From contig GG745331.1 of NCBI GenBank assembly GCA_000151295.1, forward strand, positions 630,088-649,954: DNA of 19,867 nucleotides, written 5' to 3'. The notes beneath the pieces are model-generated. The model was not told the origin of the DNA, did not search any database, and was given only the letters and a program-made list of their open reading frames with translations. Shown here piece by piece: positions 1-9,838 of this stretch. The translations under genes and the position numbers were made by a program. The stretch comes from Allomyces macrogynus ATCC 38327. Lineage: Eukaryota > Blastocladiomycota > Blastocladiomycetes > Blastocladiales > Blastocladiaceae. Every line of letters begins with the position of its first letter. Position 1 is the stretch's first letter.

Positions 1-425
1 CCACCTGGTTGCGGACAGGCAACTGGGCTGTCGAAGCTTGTTGATGCTACAACGCGGTCACGCGTCTCGCAACAGGCCTGACGTGCGATGGTATCGCTAG
101 CGCAGGACGCCAATCGCGTTGCCCAGGCCGCGTAACGATACGCTGCACCATCATGGCCCCAGGCAGAGGAGCATGACCACCCGCCACCCCCACTGGGCGA
201 GAATGACCTGACGGTGACGCGTCCCCCGCCCACGACGCCGAGATAAAGCGCACCGACACCGCGCGCTGCCGCTCTCGTCCCTGCCCGACTGCAACCAGTC
301 CTCTCCACCCGCATTCGCTGCTCGCTCAACGTATTTCGACAGGCTTCGTCGGCCCTCGCGCACCCCCAACCCAAGCAAGCAATCAACCCAACCCAATCAA
401 CCAACCCAACCCAACCACAAGCACC
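1..425. other. Upstream region of ISN1, no gene seen
   Basis: I see no convincing gene here; the minus-strand open frames are arginine- and glycine-rich and look like by-products of high GC. The last part, about 366-424, is a low-complexity leader made almost only of C and A (repeated CCAA/CCCAA units) that runs into the ISN1 start codon. It is probably the ISN1 promoter and 5' untranslated region. No clear TATA element was found. Confidence 0.5.
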
Positions 426-2156
426 ATGTCCGACCACTTCAGCGCCTACCGCATCAACTACGCGCTGCGCAGCCACAAGCGCGACCCCTTCATCGAGTTT
501 ATCAAGTCGCAGCTGCTGCCGGCATTCGCGCTCCACGTACGCCCGCTATCGGCCGCCGCCATTGCGTCGTTCCTCGTCTCGGGCGGTAACCCGTCCGCCG
601 CCGCGGCCAACGACGACGACGCCGCTCCGCCTACGCCCACGGACGACCTCGATGCGTTGCGCGGCCACTATGCGCAGATCTTTGCCTCTATTGAGCGTCT
701 CATCCACGACCACCGCGCCGAGCAGGACAAGCGTACGTGACAACGTGAATGTCATTCATTCCTACCTCAGATGTGGGCCTCACCGTTCAATACGCACCAC
801 TAGCCAAACCGGAATCGCGCCTGAACATGCTCGTCCCGACCATTGGCCGCTTCTTCACCGACTTGCCGCTGCGCAACGCCTTTCTCGCCCATGACGACCG
901 ACTGGCACTTGCTGCGCGTCGTCACGTCCCGCCATCCTTCAACGAGATTCGCGGCATTTTGAACACGGCGCAATTGATGGCGTCGGCACCGGATTTGCAG
1001 CTCATTACCTTGTACGGGTTCCTCTCTTTGCGTCGGTGATGTGGGAACTGGGAGCTAAAGTCGTTGATTGGGTGATTGTAGCGATGGGGATATGACGCTC
1101 TGTACGGCTCGCTGCGGTTTTGTCGAGGAATACCGGCGCGTTGCTCACCTCTCCACCGTTTACCAGATGATGACGGGGCCAACTTTGCCGAGGACTCGCA
1201 TCTCGTGAACCTGCTGTGTGACTTGCTCTCGGTCAAGGGCCTGCACGTTGCCATCGGTTCGCTTGTTCAATTTTCCAGGCTCCCTTGCTCCTCAGTATGA
1301 CGCTGACCGGTTTCATCATCTTCAGTCACGGCCGCCGGGTACACCGAAGCAGAGCGGTACGAGTTCCGGCTGAGCGGATTGCTCAAGGGCATGGCCGACC
1401 GCAAGCTCAGCGCGACAGCCGTCGCCAAGTTCTGGGTCATGGGCGGGTACGCTGGTGTCATCGCGACTCGTCTCCATGCACAATATTGCGGTTCAGCTGA
1501 CCATCGATTCCGATAGCGAGTGCAACTACCTCTTCCGGTGCTCGCCGACTTACCATCTCGAACGCGTCCCGCTCCCGGCGCTCCCCGAAGTCTTCTACTC
1601 GACCGTGCTGCAGCGTGGCACCTCTTCGCCTGACCTTCCAACGATCCCCGATTCTCTCTCGTCCGACACGCACGACGTCGCCGGCCTCCTCGACGTGGCC
1701 GAACGTATCCTGCGCCTGTGCGCCGCGCAAATGCGCCTGCCGGCCAAAATCATTCGCAAACCACGCGCCGTCGGGATCATCTCCACCTCGTCGGGCACGC
1801 GTATCCAGCGCGAACAGCTCGACGAGTGTGCTTTGTCGCTGCAGCACGGGCTCAACCTCTTCCAGCAGACGACCGACGCGCACGTACCTTACTGCGCATT
1901 CAATGGCGGGTCGGACGTGTGGGTGGATATCGGCAACAAGCAGATTGGCGTGATGATGGTCGCGCACGCGGTCGGGGTCGCGAGGGGCGCGAGTATCGTG
2001 CATGTTGGCGATCAGTTTTTGAGTACGGGGAACGATTATGCGGCACGTCGTGGGTGTCCGACGTTGTGGATCACGTCGCCGTCAGAGACGGCCGTGGCGT
2101 TGGTCGAGTTGGTGGGCGAGATGCGCGCGAATGGGCGCGAGGTGGGCGGCGAGTAA
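426..2156 (+). CDS. ISN1: IMP-specific 5'-nucleotidase (Isn1 family), six exons
   Basis: Isn1 enzymes dephosphorylate IMP to inosine in the cytosol, part of purine breakdown and balance. Exons by hand: 426-732, 771-1011, 1082-1101, 1167-1256, 1326-1446, 1517-2156, giving 472 aa, close to the usual length of about 450. All phases agree. The N-terminus (YRINYALRSHKRDPFIEFIK) is family-typical. The HAD-like catalytic motif DGDMTLYDDG lies at residues 184-193 (nucleophile D184, acid/base D186) and is built across a 20-nt microexon. Other family blocks: MGGECNYLF at 258-266, FNGGSDVWVDIG at 388-399 and GDQF at 424-427, whose Asp425 is the likely metal ligand. The start is chosen by the A/C-rich leader with CACC-ATG context and by agreement with the family N-terminus. 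The first intron is only 38 nt. Assignment is confident; substrate is inferred from the family. Confidence 0.93.
733..770 (+). other. ISN1: 38-nt intron of ISN1
   Basis: Donor GTACGT and acceptor CCTCAG; removing 38 nt joins AAG-C to AT-GTG and continues the family sequence into VGLTVQYAPL. Unspliced reading hits TGA at once. This is near the lower limit for spliceosomal introns and about half the length of most introns in the window. Confidence 0.85.
1082..1101 (+). other. ISN1: 20-nt microexon of ISN1 encoding the catalytic motif
   Basis: Between exon 2 (ending 1011, donor GTACGG) and the exon starting at 1167 lies a 155-nt gap. Skipping it whole would delete the DxD catalytic motif. Splitting it into a 70-nt intron (1012-1081), a 20-nt exon and a 65-nt intron (1102-1166) restores F-DGDMTL-Y in perfect phase: TT|C at the left junction and T|AT at the right. 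Both flanking introns have GT...AG ends. Confidence 0.88.
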
Positions 2157-2325
2157 GGGTGCGAGTGGAGGTGGGGGGATGGGGTCGGAAGAAACCGTTT
2201 CATTCTTTGCGCTGTCATTTTGGATTGTACAGGGTGCTTCTTGGCGTTGCGCGTGTTCTCCACCCAGTTGTTGGAGAGGACAGGCCGCTCAATCCAAGAA
2301 AATGGAAAGCAGATTCTCAAGGACA

Positions 2326-2502
2326 ACATGGTACAAAGGAAAGATCAGGAAGGGGAACAGAGAGGTAGAGGACGCAGAGGTGCATCAACTAACTGCCCTG
2401 AGGGAGTTGGGGCTGCCAACTGACACTTCGCCTGATGTTTGGGATGCAAGTAACAGAGACAATGACAATCCAGTTGCACAAGTTGTCTGCCCTTCCCATT
2501 GA
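2326..2502 (+). pseudogene. Possible coding remnant in the AT-richer island
   Basis: A plus-strand frame ending in TGA at 2500-2502 reads as plausible protein (EVHQLTALRELGLPTDTSPD, then a D/N-rich tail) with AT-leaning codons such as AGA, AAT and GTT that the neighbouring genes rarely use. No start codon or partner exon could be fixed. It may be a fragment of the same element as the minus-strand frame at 2522-3082, in which case the two pieces are in opposite orientation. Confidence 0.2.
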
Positions 2503-2521
2503 AACTGCACTTGCCACTAGG

Positions 2522-3082
2522 TTACTCTCTCCTCACAAAGAATATTATTGTTTTTAGATATAATTGAGAAGGTTGGATCCTGTCCAGGGTGATGAGCTGC
2601 ATGCTGGTTAGTGGTGGATACAATGACTTGGAACATTCAAACAAGCTGTCCTTGCTATATTGTTGGTAGAGCTCACAATGCAAGTCATCCCAGTTGCTCA
2701 CTTCCAATTTCCATGCCAAGCTCTTCAGATGCCTCATACTGGCCTTGCATCAGAATAGCAGGCACCATTGCTCAATGATCTCATGCCACACTGGCCATGG
2801 GATAATGATTTGGGTTGTGCCAGTAGAGGTACTATGTCACAGGAGCCCATGGCTCATCACATCTTTTTCATTGCCAACAGAACGTTGCTCAGTCAGCACT
2901 TGTACCTGTGTGAGCCAATCAACTGGATCAATTACTGTTGCCATGTGCATGTGGTCTTGCAAGCATGACGATTCAACATGATGTCCTAATTGCTTGAGGA
3001 CAGGAACAAGAGTGGGGAAGACATGCACATTGAGTTTCACCATTGCATCACCAGTGCTGAAATGGTTGGGTTGGCAAGAGGC
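2522..3082 (-). pseudogene. Decayed reading frame of foreign composition, family unknown
   Basis: One minus-strand frame stays open from 3082 to 2522 except for two TGA codons at 2839-2837 and 2752-2750. The translation is ordinary-looking protein (for example HMATVIDPVDWLTQVQVLTE and LAWKLEVSNWDDLHCELYQQ), with an AT-leaning codon choice unlike every recognised gene here. A further open piece in another frame lies upstream, up to 3287, as if shifted. I do not recognise the family. A transposable-element remnant is the likeliest explanation; horizontally acquired or lineage-specific gene debris is possible. No terminal inverted repeats or target-site duplication were found by eye. Confidence 0.35.
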
Positions 3083-3641
3083 TCAAGGGGTGGCAGGACG
3101 ACATGGACTCGACTCTCCTCGTGGATGCCAGGCGACTTATCGTGCCAGTGATAAAGTCGGTGGTGGGGGTAGCCAGGCGTGTGCAGTGGGCAGGATGGTC
3201 ATGGTGGCTGCATAAGTGAGCACAGACCCTTTCCAGCCAGGACGATCCTGAGTCGGTTGCGAGAGGTTGCAACAAGTCTCTTATCATCCATTTGTGGTAG
3301 TCGTGCAGCTGGCCCGACGTGCTGCGAGGGGATGCGGGTACGGTTGGATGTCGCTGGATCTGGGTGATTTAGCGCAGCGACGCCAGAGAAAGCACCTGGG
3401 GAGACAGTGGAGACAAAACGGTGCTTTGAGCACGTGACAGGTCAGTTCAATGACCTGGCGAGCGCACCGCGGCAACGAGCAAGAGCCTCTGCACCTGTGC
3501 TGCTCGGTCTCTTTCGATTCGCGGTTTTGGTCGCTAGGTATGGGTTGAACCCACGCCCGTCCATTCCGTTGCGCGCCCGCCCAAAATGACCAGCACCACT
3601 CACTGCCGCCGTTACCATGATGCCCAACCTCTGCGCTCCCG

Positions 3642-3673
3642 ACCACCACCACCACCACCACCACCACCACCAC
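3642..3673 (+). repeat. (ACC)n microsatellite in the RPS5 leader
   Basis: About ten and a half copies of ACC end 13 nt before the RPS5 start codon. It is probably within the 5' untranslated region. An upstream ATG at 3617 would read it as ten histidines in another frame. Confidence 0.9.
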
Positions 3674-3686
3674 TTTGAACAGCAAA

Positions 3687-4852
3687 ATGGCTCTCCCCGC
3701 GGAAATCATCAACCACGACGTCAACGAGGCCCCGATGCTCTTTGGCAAGTGGACCTTCCAGGAGGTCCAGGTCAAGGACCTGGCGCTGGTGGTGAGTATC
3801 GACGATTTCACCGCTCGCGCGACCACCAGACGATTTTGCGGGCACGACGACGACGTTGCGCACTATTTGCGCTGGTTTGGGGTGACGAAACTCGGCGGGA
3901 TCGCGCCGTGCCGAGGGTGACCACGGTCGTCCATCCGTTTGGCGAACGGCTGCCGAACGACCGAAAGCCTACCTCCCGACTCGCACTCCTGCGGTCCGCT
4001 GCAACTACGCGCTCGTGCGGCGATCTCGGCGCCCCGAAAACTGCTCAGCAGTCGGACCTCTGAACCCTTTCGGTCCACGCCGCGCTGAACCTCGGACGGA
4101 AGCGGCCAGCCGGAGCGCTCTCGTCGTTTGGTAACCCCTGTCGAAATTGCCGCCCCGCGTTGCGTCGGTCGCCCCATCGCCGAAAACGCCGTCGTCGTGC
4201 CGAATCGCCCGCAATTTTCTCTGGTTTTCGTGCTATATTTTGCTCACGAACGGTGTCACTGACCGTCGTGTCGCTGGCTGCTCTTTCGTGCGGTTTCTCC
4301 GAAACTCGTGGTTATGCGGTGGCCATGGCGATGTTTTCCTTGGTTTTTTAGGACTACATCCAGATCTCGTCGCCGATGTACCTGCCGCACACGGCTGGTC
4401 GCTACGCCGCGAAGCGTTTCCGCAAGGCGCAGTGCCCGATCGTTGAGCGTCTGACCAACTCGCTCATGATGCACGGCCGCAACAACGGCAAGAAGCTCAT
4501 GGCGAACCGCATTGTCAAGCACGCGTTTGAGATCATTCATCTGCTCACGGACGCGAACCCGGTCCAGATCCTCGTCGACGCCATTGTCAACACGGGCCCC
4601 CGTGAGGACTCGACGCGTATTGGCTCGCAGGGTACCGTCCGTCGCCAGGCCGTTGATGTCTCGCCGCTGCGCCGTGTCAACCAGGCGATTGCCCTCCTGA
4701 CGACGGGTACCCGCGAGGCGGCGTTCCGCAACGTCAAGACGATTGCCGAGTGCCTCGCCGACGAGCTGATCAACGCCGCCAAGGGGTCGTCCAACTCGTA
4801 CGCGATCAAGAAGAAGGACGAGCTCGAGCGTGTCGCCAAGTCGAACCGTTAA
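3687..4852 (+). CDS. RPS5: 40S ribosomal protein S5 (uS7)
   Basis: Cytosolic uS7 of the small subunit head, near the mRNA exit/E site. Exons 3687-3791 and 4352-4852 give 201 aa (human 204). Exon 1 encodes the divergent N-terminus ([16 protein letters not shown]); exon 2 has the near-invariant core: [20 protein letters not shown], then [37 protein letters not shown] and the C-terminus [18 protein letters not shown]. The start at 3687 has AAA-ATG context and follows the ACC repeat; no longer in-frame ATG exists nearby. The single 560-nt intron (3792-4351; donor GTGAGT, acceptor TTTTTTAG) is by far the longest in the window. Early long introns are common in fungal ribosomal protein genes. I looked for C/D snoRNA boxes in it and saw none convincing. 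Confidence 0.97.
3792..4351 (+). other. RPS5: 560-nt first intron of RPS5
   Basis: Strong donor GTGAGT and a T-tract acceptor. The 5' half is GC-rich; the 3' half becomes T-rich. It is eight times longer than the usual local intron. No open frame or snoRNA is supported inside it. Confidence 0.85.
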
Positions 4853-5339
4853 AAAAGTGCGGAGTTTTCTTATTCGGCTGGCTGGATGCGGGAGGGCGGC
4901 GAGAGCGTGCCAGTGGACGCTGTGGCCGCCGGCTGTGCTCTTGCGTCTCATACATGGGCTAGTTTACAAATTCGTTTTGCCATTTCCGATTCCTTCATCT
5001 GCTTCTTGCCGTCAGGATTCAGCTGGTCGCCATGATACGCGTCGACGAGGTGTGCTTCCTTTCGTTTCGCGACATCCTTCCAGCTAAAATCACGATCAAC
5101 TCGCATCCTTTGATAGCGAACCGTGGTGAACCCCTTTCCTGCTTCTCTGCTCCAGGCTGTCCGTCCCGCAACTGACGCGAAGACTCAAAAAGCGACGGCT
5201 TCGGTCGCGTTCTCGCTTTGATCACCGTCTGTTCCCACATTTCTGCACTCTCTGTTGTTTTGAAGCCAAAACTTGGAATACATTGAATCGATCGTTGTCC
5301 GCATCACCCCCTCGTTCCTCTCGTTCGGCCCTTCTCCAT
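4853..5339. other. Convergent 3' region between RPS5 and LTN1
   Basis: Both flanking genes end here. An A-run directly follows the RPS5 TAA, and the region is richer in T than the genes. It should hold the two polyadenylation regions. I see no gene. Confidence 0.5.
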
Positions 5340-8300
5340 CTAAAACATCGACCGACACAACGGGCACGTCGACTGTGGTGACGACTTGAACCACTTGTAG
5401 AGGCAGGACCCATGGAACTTATGTTTGCAGGTGCGGCACGGCTTGGTCGGCAACGACTTGTCCCCCAGACTCACAATCGAGTAACAGATCGCGCACTCGG
5501 CGACACCCTGCAGGTGCAGCTGGATATTGCGCAAGAAAATGGCAAGCGCATCGGCAATCGATGCGTTCTGCACGGCCAGGATCGACTTGCATGAAAGCAA
5601 CCACGCGCGCCACTTGGATTCGGACACAGCGACGCGATCACCGCCACTGACTTCGACGTTGCGCAGCGGGTAAGTCGACGGGAGGGTGACTTGCAGCGCG
5701 AGTTCGGCGTCCTCAATCGCGTAGACGGCCGTGACTTGCGCACCCGAGGGGGACCGCTGCACCTTGACGGAGAGGTCGGTCACGGTCATATCGAGCGCTT
5801 CGAGCTCCTGGTCGAGGATCAGCGGCGAAAAGTGCGCGGTCGTGACCCTGTGCGATTGCGGGAATGAACTGTGAGCAAATGCGGCGCAGCGGAGCCGCTC
5901 GGTCACGACAACGGAAACGTACTTGTCCACGGCCTTGCACAACTGCCGGTCGCGACACTCGGTCCACCACGCGCGCGCGAGTGCGGGCGTGTGCACGAGC
6001 GCCTGGAAGTAGAGGTACGCGCACAGCAGCTCGCGCTCGCGGTCGTGGAACTCGGCGTCCTCGTCGTCCACCAAAAGCCACCCGCTCGGCTCGATGTGCG
6101 TCACGTCCCAGAGCCCGAGATTCTTGGCCACGTCGAGATGGTCAATCAGGTATGACAGCAAGTCGTCGATCTTGACCGTGTCCATCCAAAACACCTTGAG
6201 CTGCAATGTGGCCGATGCAAAGTGTCGGAAGACGAGCGCCCAGGCCAACAGCCACGTCCATTCGTCGTGCACCGAGTGCTTGGCAGTCGGGTCGGCGAGG
6301 AGGGTGACGAGGTTCGCGTGCAGCTGGATGTCCTTTGCGAGCTCTGAAGGGCGGTGGTGGAGAGGGTCAGTGTCTCGTTGAACGCGGAACAAAAGCGGCG
6401 AGCGGAGTCGAACCGTCGTAGTTGTTGATTTCGAGCTGCAGAGACAGCTCCTGGACTTTGAGCCCAATCTTGCGGAACAGGATGCGGAATGCCGCGACTT
6501 GGACGTGCCGGATCGGCGACGCGAGCTGCTCGTAGAGCTGATATACAGGGCTCACAGTCGTAAGTCCACGCACAACGAATATCCGCGAGCGAGTTGCGAA
6601 ACGACATACCCTCCCCTCGTCAAACAACCCCGACTGAAGCTCCGCGACATAACTGCTCAAACTCGCCGCCGTCGTCCTGCCTTCCAGCCACAACTCGACC
6701 GCGCGCGTCGTGATAAACTCCCTCTCATCATCCCCAACCTCGATCGTTACCACCAACTCCATGACCTGCTCGACCATCGCTGTCGCCAGCGGATGCACCG
6801 CATTGAGTTCGAGCCACGCGTACGCAAACTGCGCGGCCTGGTCCGTCGGGTACCGGCGCAAGAACATGGCCACGTGCACGTGTAACACCATCGACTCGGC
6901 CCCCAGGAACTCAAACGCGGCATCGACGAGCGCCGCGTCGTCGATCCCATGCGGGACGTACTCGAGTGCGTTCAACAGCATCAAGTGCTCGACACTGTGC
7001 GTCTCGAGCACTCGCCGCATCCATTCGTCGCACTTGGTATCGAGCACAGCCGAGTCGGGCTTGGCGCCGGCGAGAACCGCGGCAAGCACGCGTTGCGCGT
7101 CTGTGGATGTGGCCGCGTCGAGCAGCAGCATAATGGTTGCCATGGTCGGCCGCGCACTCTGCGCGATGAGAACTAGTGCCGCCAATTCCGCCGCCGTCGG
7201 CGCACCGCGAGCCGGGTCGTAGTGGTCGTGGAGCAATTCGGCAAACACCTCCCGCGACACGGACGCGATCGGGAGCGGCTTGTTATCGACGGCCGCAACG
7301 AGCGCGACCAGGTGCAGCCACTCGGTCGAATCGGGATTCCCCAAATCGGGTTCCCGCGCGAGCAAGTCACGCAACTTGGCAACGAGACCCATCGGCACCA
7401 TTTGCGTCTCGTCCACCTCGACGACATCGAGGAACCCGCGGCGCACCGTGGTAATCGGTGCGTGCGCGAGCCGGTCAACGACGCGCGAGTCCACGAGGGC
7501 GGTGTACGGTTTACCGGCACGCGCAAAACTACCGGCCCAATCGACAGCGGACATGGTATCGTCCAAGAGCCAATCGACGACCGTTTCGGTTAAATCCACA
7601 TCGACGCCGAGCTGCGCCCACTGCTCGTCGTTGCACCGGCGCAGACACCACGCGGCGACACGCAGCGACCGGACGTGGCCTGCGGCGAGGATGAGCGGGG
7701 GCAGGTCGACGAGGTCCCGAGCAACAATCTGGTCAAAGAGCGCGTCGCGGTCAACGAGCCCCTGGCTCGCCACGCGCAGGACCGGAAGGTGCTCGGCATC
7801 CAGATGGTCCATGACGAACCGGGTCAGCGCGGGGGACACGGCCTTGGGCACGTGCGACAGGAGCTCGTGTAGCTGGTACCGTGCATCAGCCGCGTACTGC
7901 TCAGCCAACCACGCGATGGCCGCGTCGTCCCCCGGTGCGAGCAGCGCGAGCGCCTGGGTCGTGCACTCGGCACAGTGCGCCCACGCGCTCTGCACGTGGT
8001 CGGCCGTGAGCGGTGCGATCCCCTCAACGTGTGACTTGCGCGCGTGCGCGACGAGCGCCGTCAGTTGGTGCGCCACGGCCAAATCCGCCACCTTGTCGAG
8101 CATCTGCCGCGCGTCCTGCGCAACGGACGCAAGAGCGTCGGGCGCCTGCAGCGCCGTAAGGAGCGCGACCGTGCGCTTTGGCGGAGACAAACGCCATGTT
8201 CTCCTTAATATACTGCGCGACGCGCGCGGGCCGTATCGGGTGCCGGGACCGTGATCGCGTTCAGCACGGGCGGTCGTCATCACAGCGGCGGTCCACTCGT

Positions 8301-9838
8301 TCTTGCGCAAATACCCCTGCACGAGTTCCATGGCCGCGTCGGTTGGACCCGCGTCGTTGTGCTTGCGCATGAGCACGAGCACGTCGCGCACAAACAGCCA
8401 GTACGCGGGTGCAGCGGGGACAGTCACCTTGCCGAGCCGGCTTGAGTCGCGCAGGGCCTTCCAGACGGCGCGCAGGTCGATCGTAGAGAGAAACAGCGAC
8501 AGGAAGACAGTGAGCGCCGGGTAGACTTGCGGCTGGGCCGGCGCCGATTCGGTGATGAACGCGAGCAGCCGCTTGGTGATTTTCGGGAACTGTTTGTCGG
8601 CGGCCACCTCGGCCGCCCACGCGGGCGTCTGCTTGAACAGGAGCAGGAGCGCCTCCCACCACTCGGTGGTCACGGCCGCGACACGCTCGTCCCACACGAG
8701 CTTGACGAGGTCCATGCGCCATGGCACCTCGGCGCCGGTCTTGAGCAGGGATTTGGTCAGCATGCCCATTGCGCGGCGGATCGGGGCGAAGGGCGACTTG
8801 AGGTGCTTGGTCAAGTTGGGCGAAGAGATGAGCGGAATATCGGTGTCGAAGTCTAGCAATGTCGAGGACGAGTGAGCCGCAAATGGTCAATCAAAAGGGT
8901 CGCAAATAGAGATGCGCCGTACTGAGCAAGTAGCCAGCAGCGCAAAGCGAGGAATAGACGACGCGCGCGTATTTTTGGTCCATTTCCTCCTTGGTGTGGA
9001 ATCGCGGGTCGCTGAGCGTCTCGGGCGTTTTGACGAGAATCAAGTCGCTCAAGTCGTTCATCAACGTCTCCCAGCAAAACTTGACGACATTGGCGTGTCT
9101 TTCTGGTGGGAAGACGGACTGGGGCGTCGACGGATCGGGTCAGCGACATCGTATTCGAGCCGCGGGTGGGTGGAGGCGAAGCAAATACAGACCAGGAATG
9201 CACTGTTGGCTTGTGCCTCGACATCCTTGTCAAATCTCCCAAGCGTCCACGTCGTGATAAGGTCCTTGAGCATGGGCGCGACCTTTTTCTTGCCAAAATT
9301 GACGAGCGACGCGTGGATCTCAAAGGTCAGGGCGCGAACCCGCTTGTCAACGTCAATGCCGAGCCGGTTGAAGACGCTCGGCTATAACAATAATTGCACT
9401 TCAGTCCGTTGCTCGCCGAGTGCAAACAATCCAGCACCACCAGGATCGCACCCATAGCGGCAACAACACGTCGAAGTTCCCCGCGCCGCCGGCTAAATAC
9501 TCTCTCAACTCCTCGAGCGCCTTTACTTTCGTGATCGCCTCGCGCTTAGCGAGTTTGCGGAAGACGACGACCAAGTCGGCCGGGACCGCCGGATCGGCCG
9601 CGAGCGCGAGCAAATTATCGGCCGAGAGCGACGAAGCGACGGTTGGCGGTGGGGTGGTCGACGCGGCCGTTGCTGGCGACGTGAACGAATCGGCAAACGC
9701 AGAAAAGCCAATGAACCCGCCGGGGATCGGCGACGCCGTACGCGCGCCAGTGGCCGTGGTGGTCGCGAGCTGCGCCTTGGCCGACGACGCGGGCTGGGCG
9801 TTGCCCTTAAGACGTTGCGCGGTGCGGTCCTTGCCCAT
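5340..9838 (-). CDS. LTN1: Listerin, RING-type E3 ubiquitin ligase of ribosome quality control
   Basis: Ltn1 binds 60S subunits with stalled peptidyl-tRNA and ubiquitinates the nascent chain. Exons on the minus strand: 9838-9452, 9381-9193, 9118-8923, 8852-6610 (with a frame problem at about 8283-8168), 6537-6414, 6343-5923, 5847-5340; about 1320 aa, shorter than yeast (about 1560) or human (about 1770). The N-terminus keeps the KGNAQPASS...GFIGF block and SVFPPERHA, then KTPETLSD. The middle is a long helical HEAT-like region. The C-terminus has ARAWWTECRDRQL, the RWD-like segment (STYPLRNVEVSGGDRV, SKWRAWLLSCKSIL) and a variant RING: CAIC, CRTC, KFHGSC, CPLC (C4HC3), ending CRSMF. Start 9838 has ACC-ATG-GGC context. 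Introns 6609-6538 (72 nt) and 5922-5848 (75 nt) contain no stop and are inferred from splice sites and extra non-family residues. Confidence 0.92.
8168..8283 (-). other. LTN1: Frame anomaly inside LTN1: hidden intron or clustered indels
   Basis: The main frame reads through this stretch without a stop but with codons otherwise rare here (AGT ATA TTA AGG AGA ACA). The other two frames successively read well: VLNAITVPAPDTAR, then VAQYIKENMAFVSAKAH, after which the main frame resumes at ALLTALQAPDALA. Three one-base excesses (at about 8268-8270, 8217-8233 and 8168-8170) would explain this and restore the frame. The alternative is a 108-nt stop-free intron, 8283-8176, with donor GTGATG and acceptor AAAG. 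Confidence 0.55.

Larger units (their letters stand above)
2157..3686. other. Intergenic region between ISN1 and RPS5 with an AT-richer island
   Basis: No intact gene is seen in these 1.5 kb. From about 2200 to 3300 the base composition and codon-like texture change sharply to AT-richer sequence, unlike the surrounding genes. It contains broken reading frames on both strands (see the entry at 2522-3082 and the frame at about 2330-2502 on the plus strand). From about 3300 on, composition returns to the local GC-rich norm, probably as the RPS5 promoter. Confidence 0.6.

Noticed and set aside
1167..1256. ISN1 model joining 1011 straight to 1167
   Set aside because: It deletes the catalytic DGD motif and gives the wrong phase; the 20-nt microexon solves both.
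3536..3565. tRNA-like GGGTTGAACCCACGC
   Set aside because: It resembles a T-arm, but no matching acceptor stem, D-arm or anticodon arm could be placed around it.
7280..8254. Plus-strand open frame of 324 codons opposite LTN1
   Set aside because: Serine/arginine/threonine-rich shadow of the LTN1 exon.
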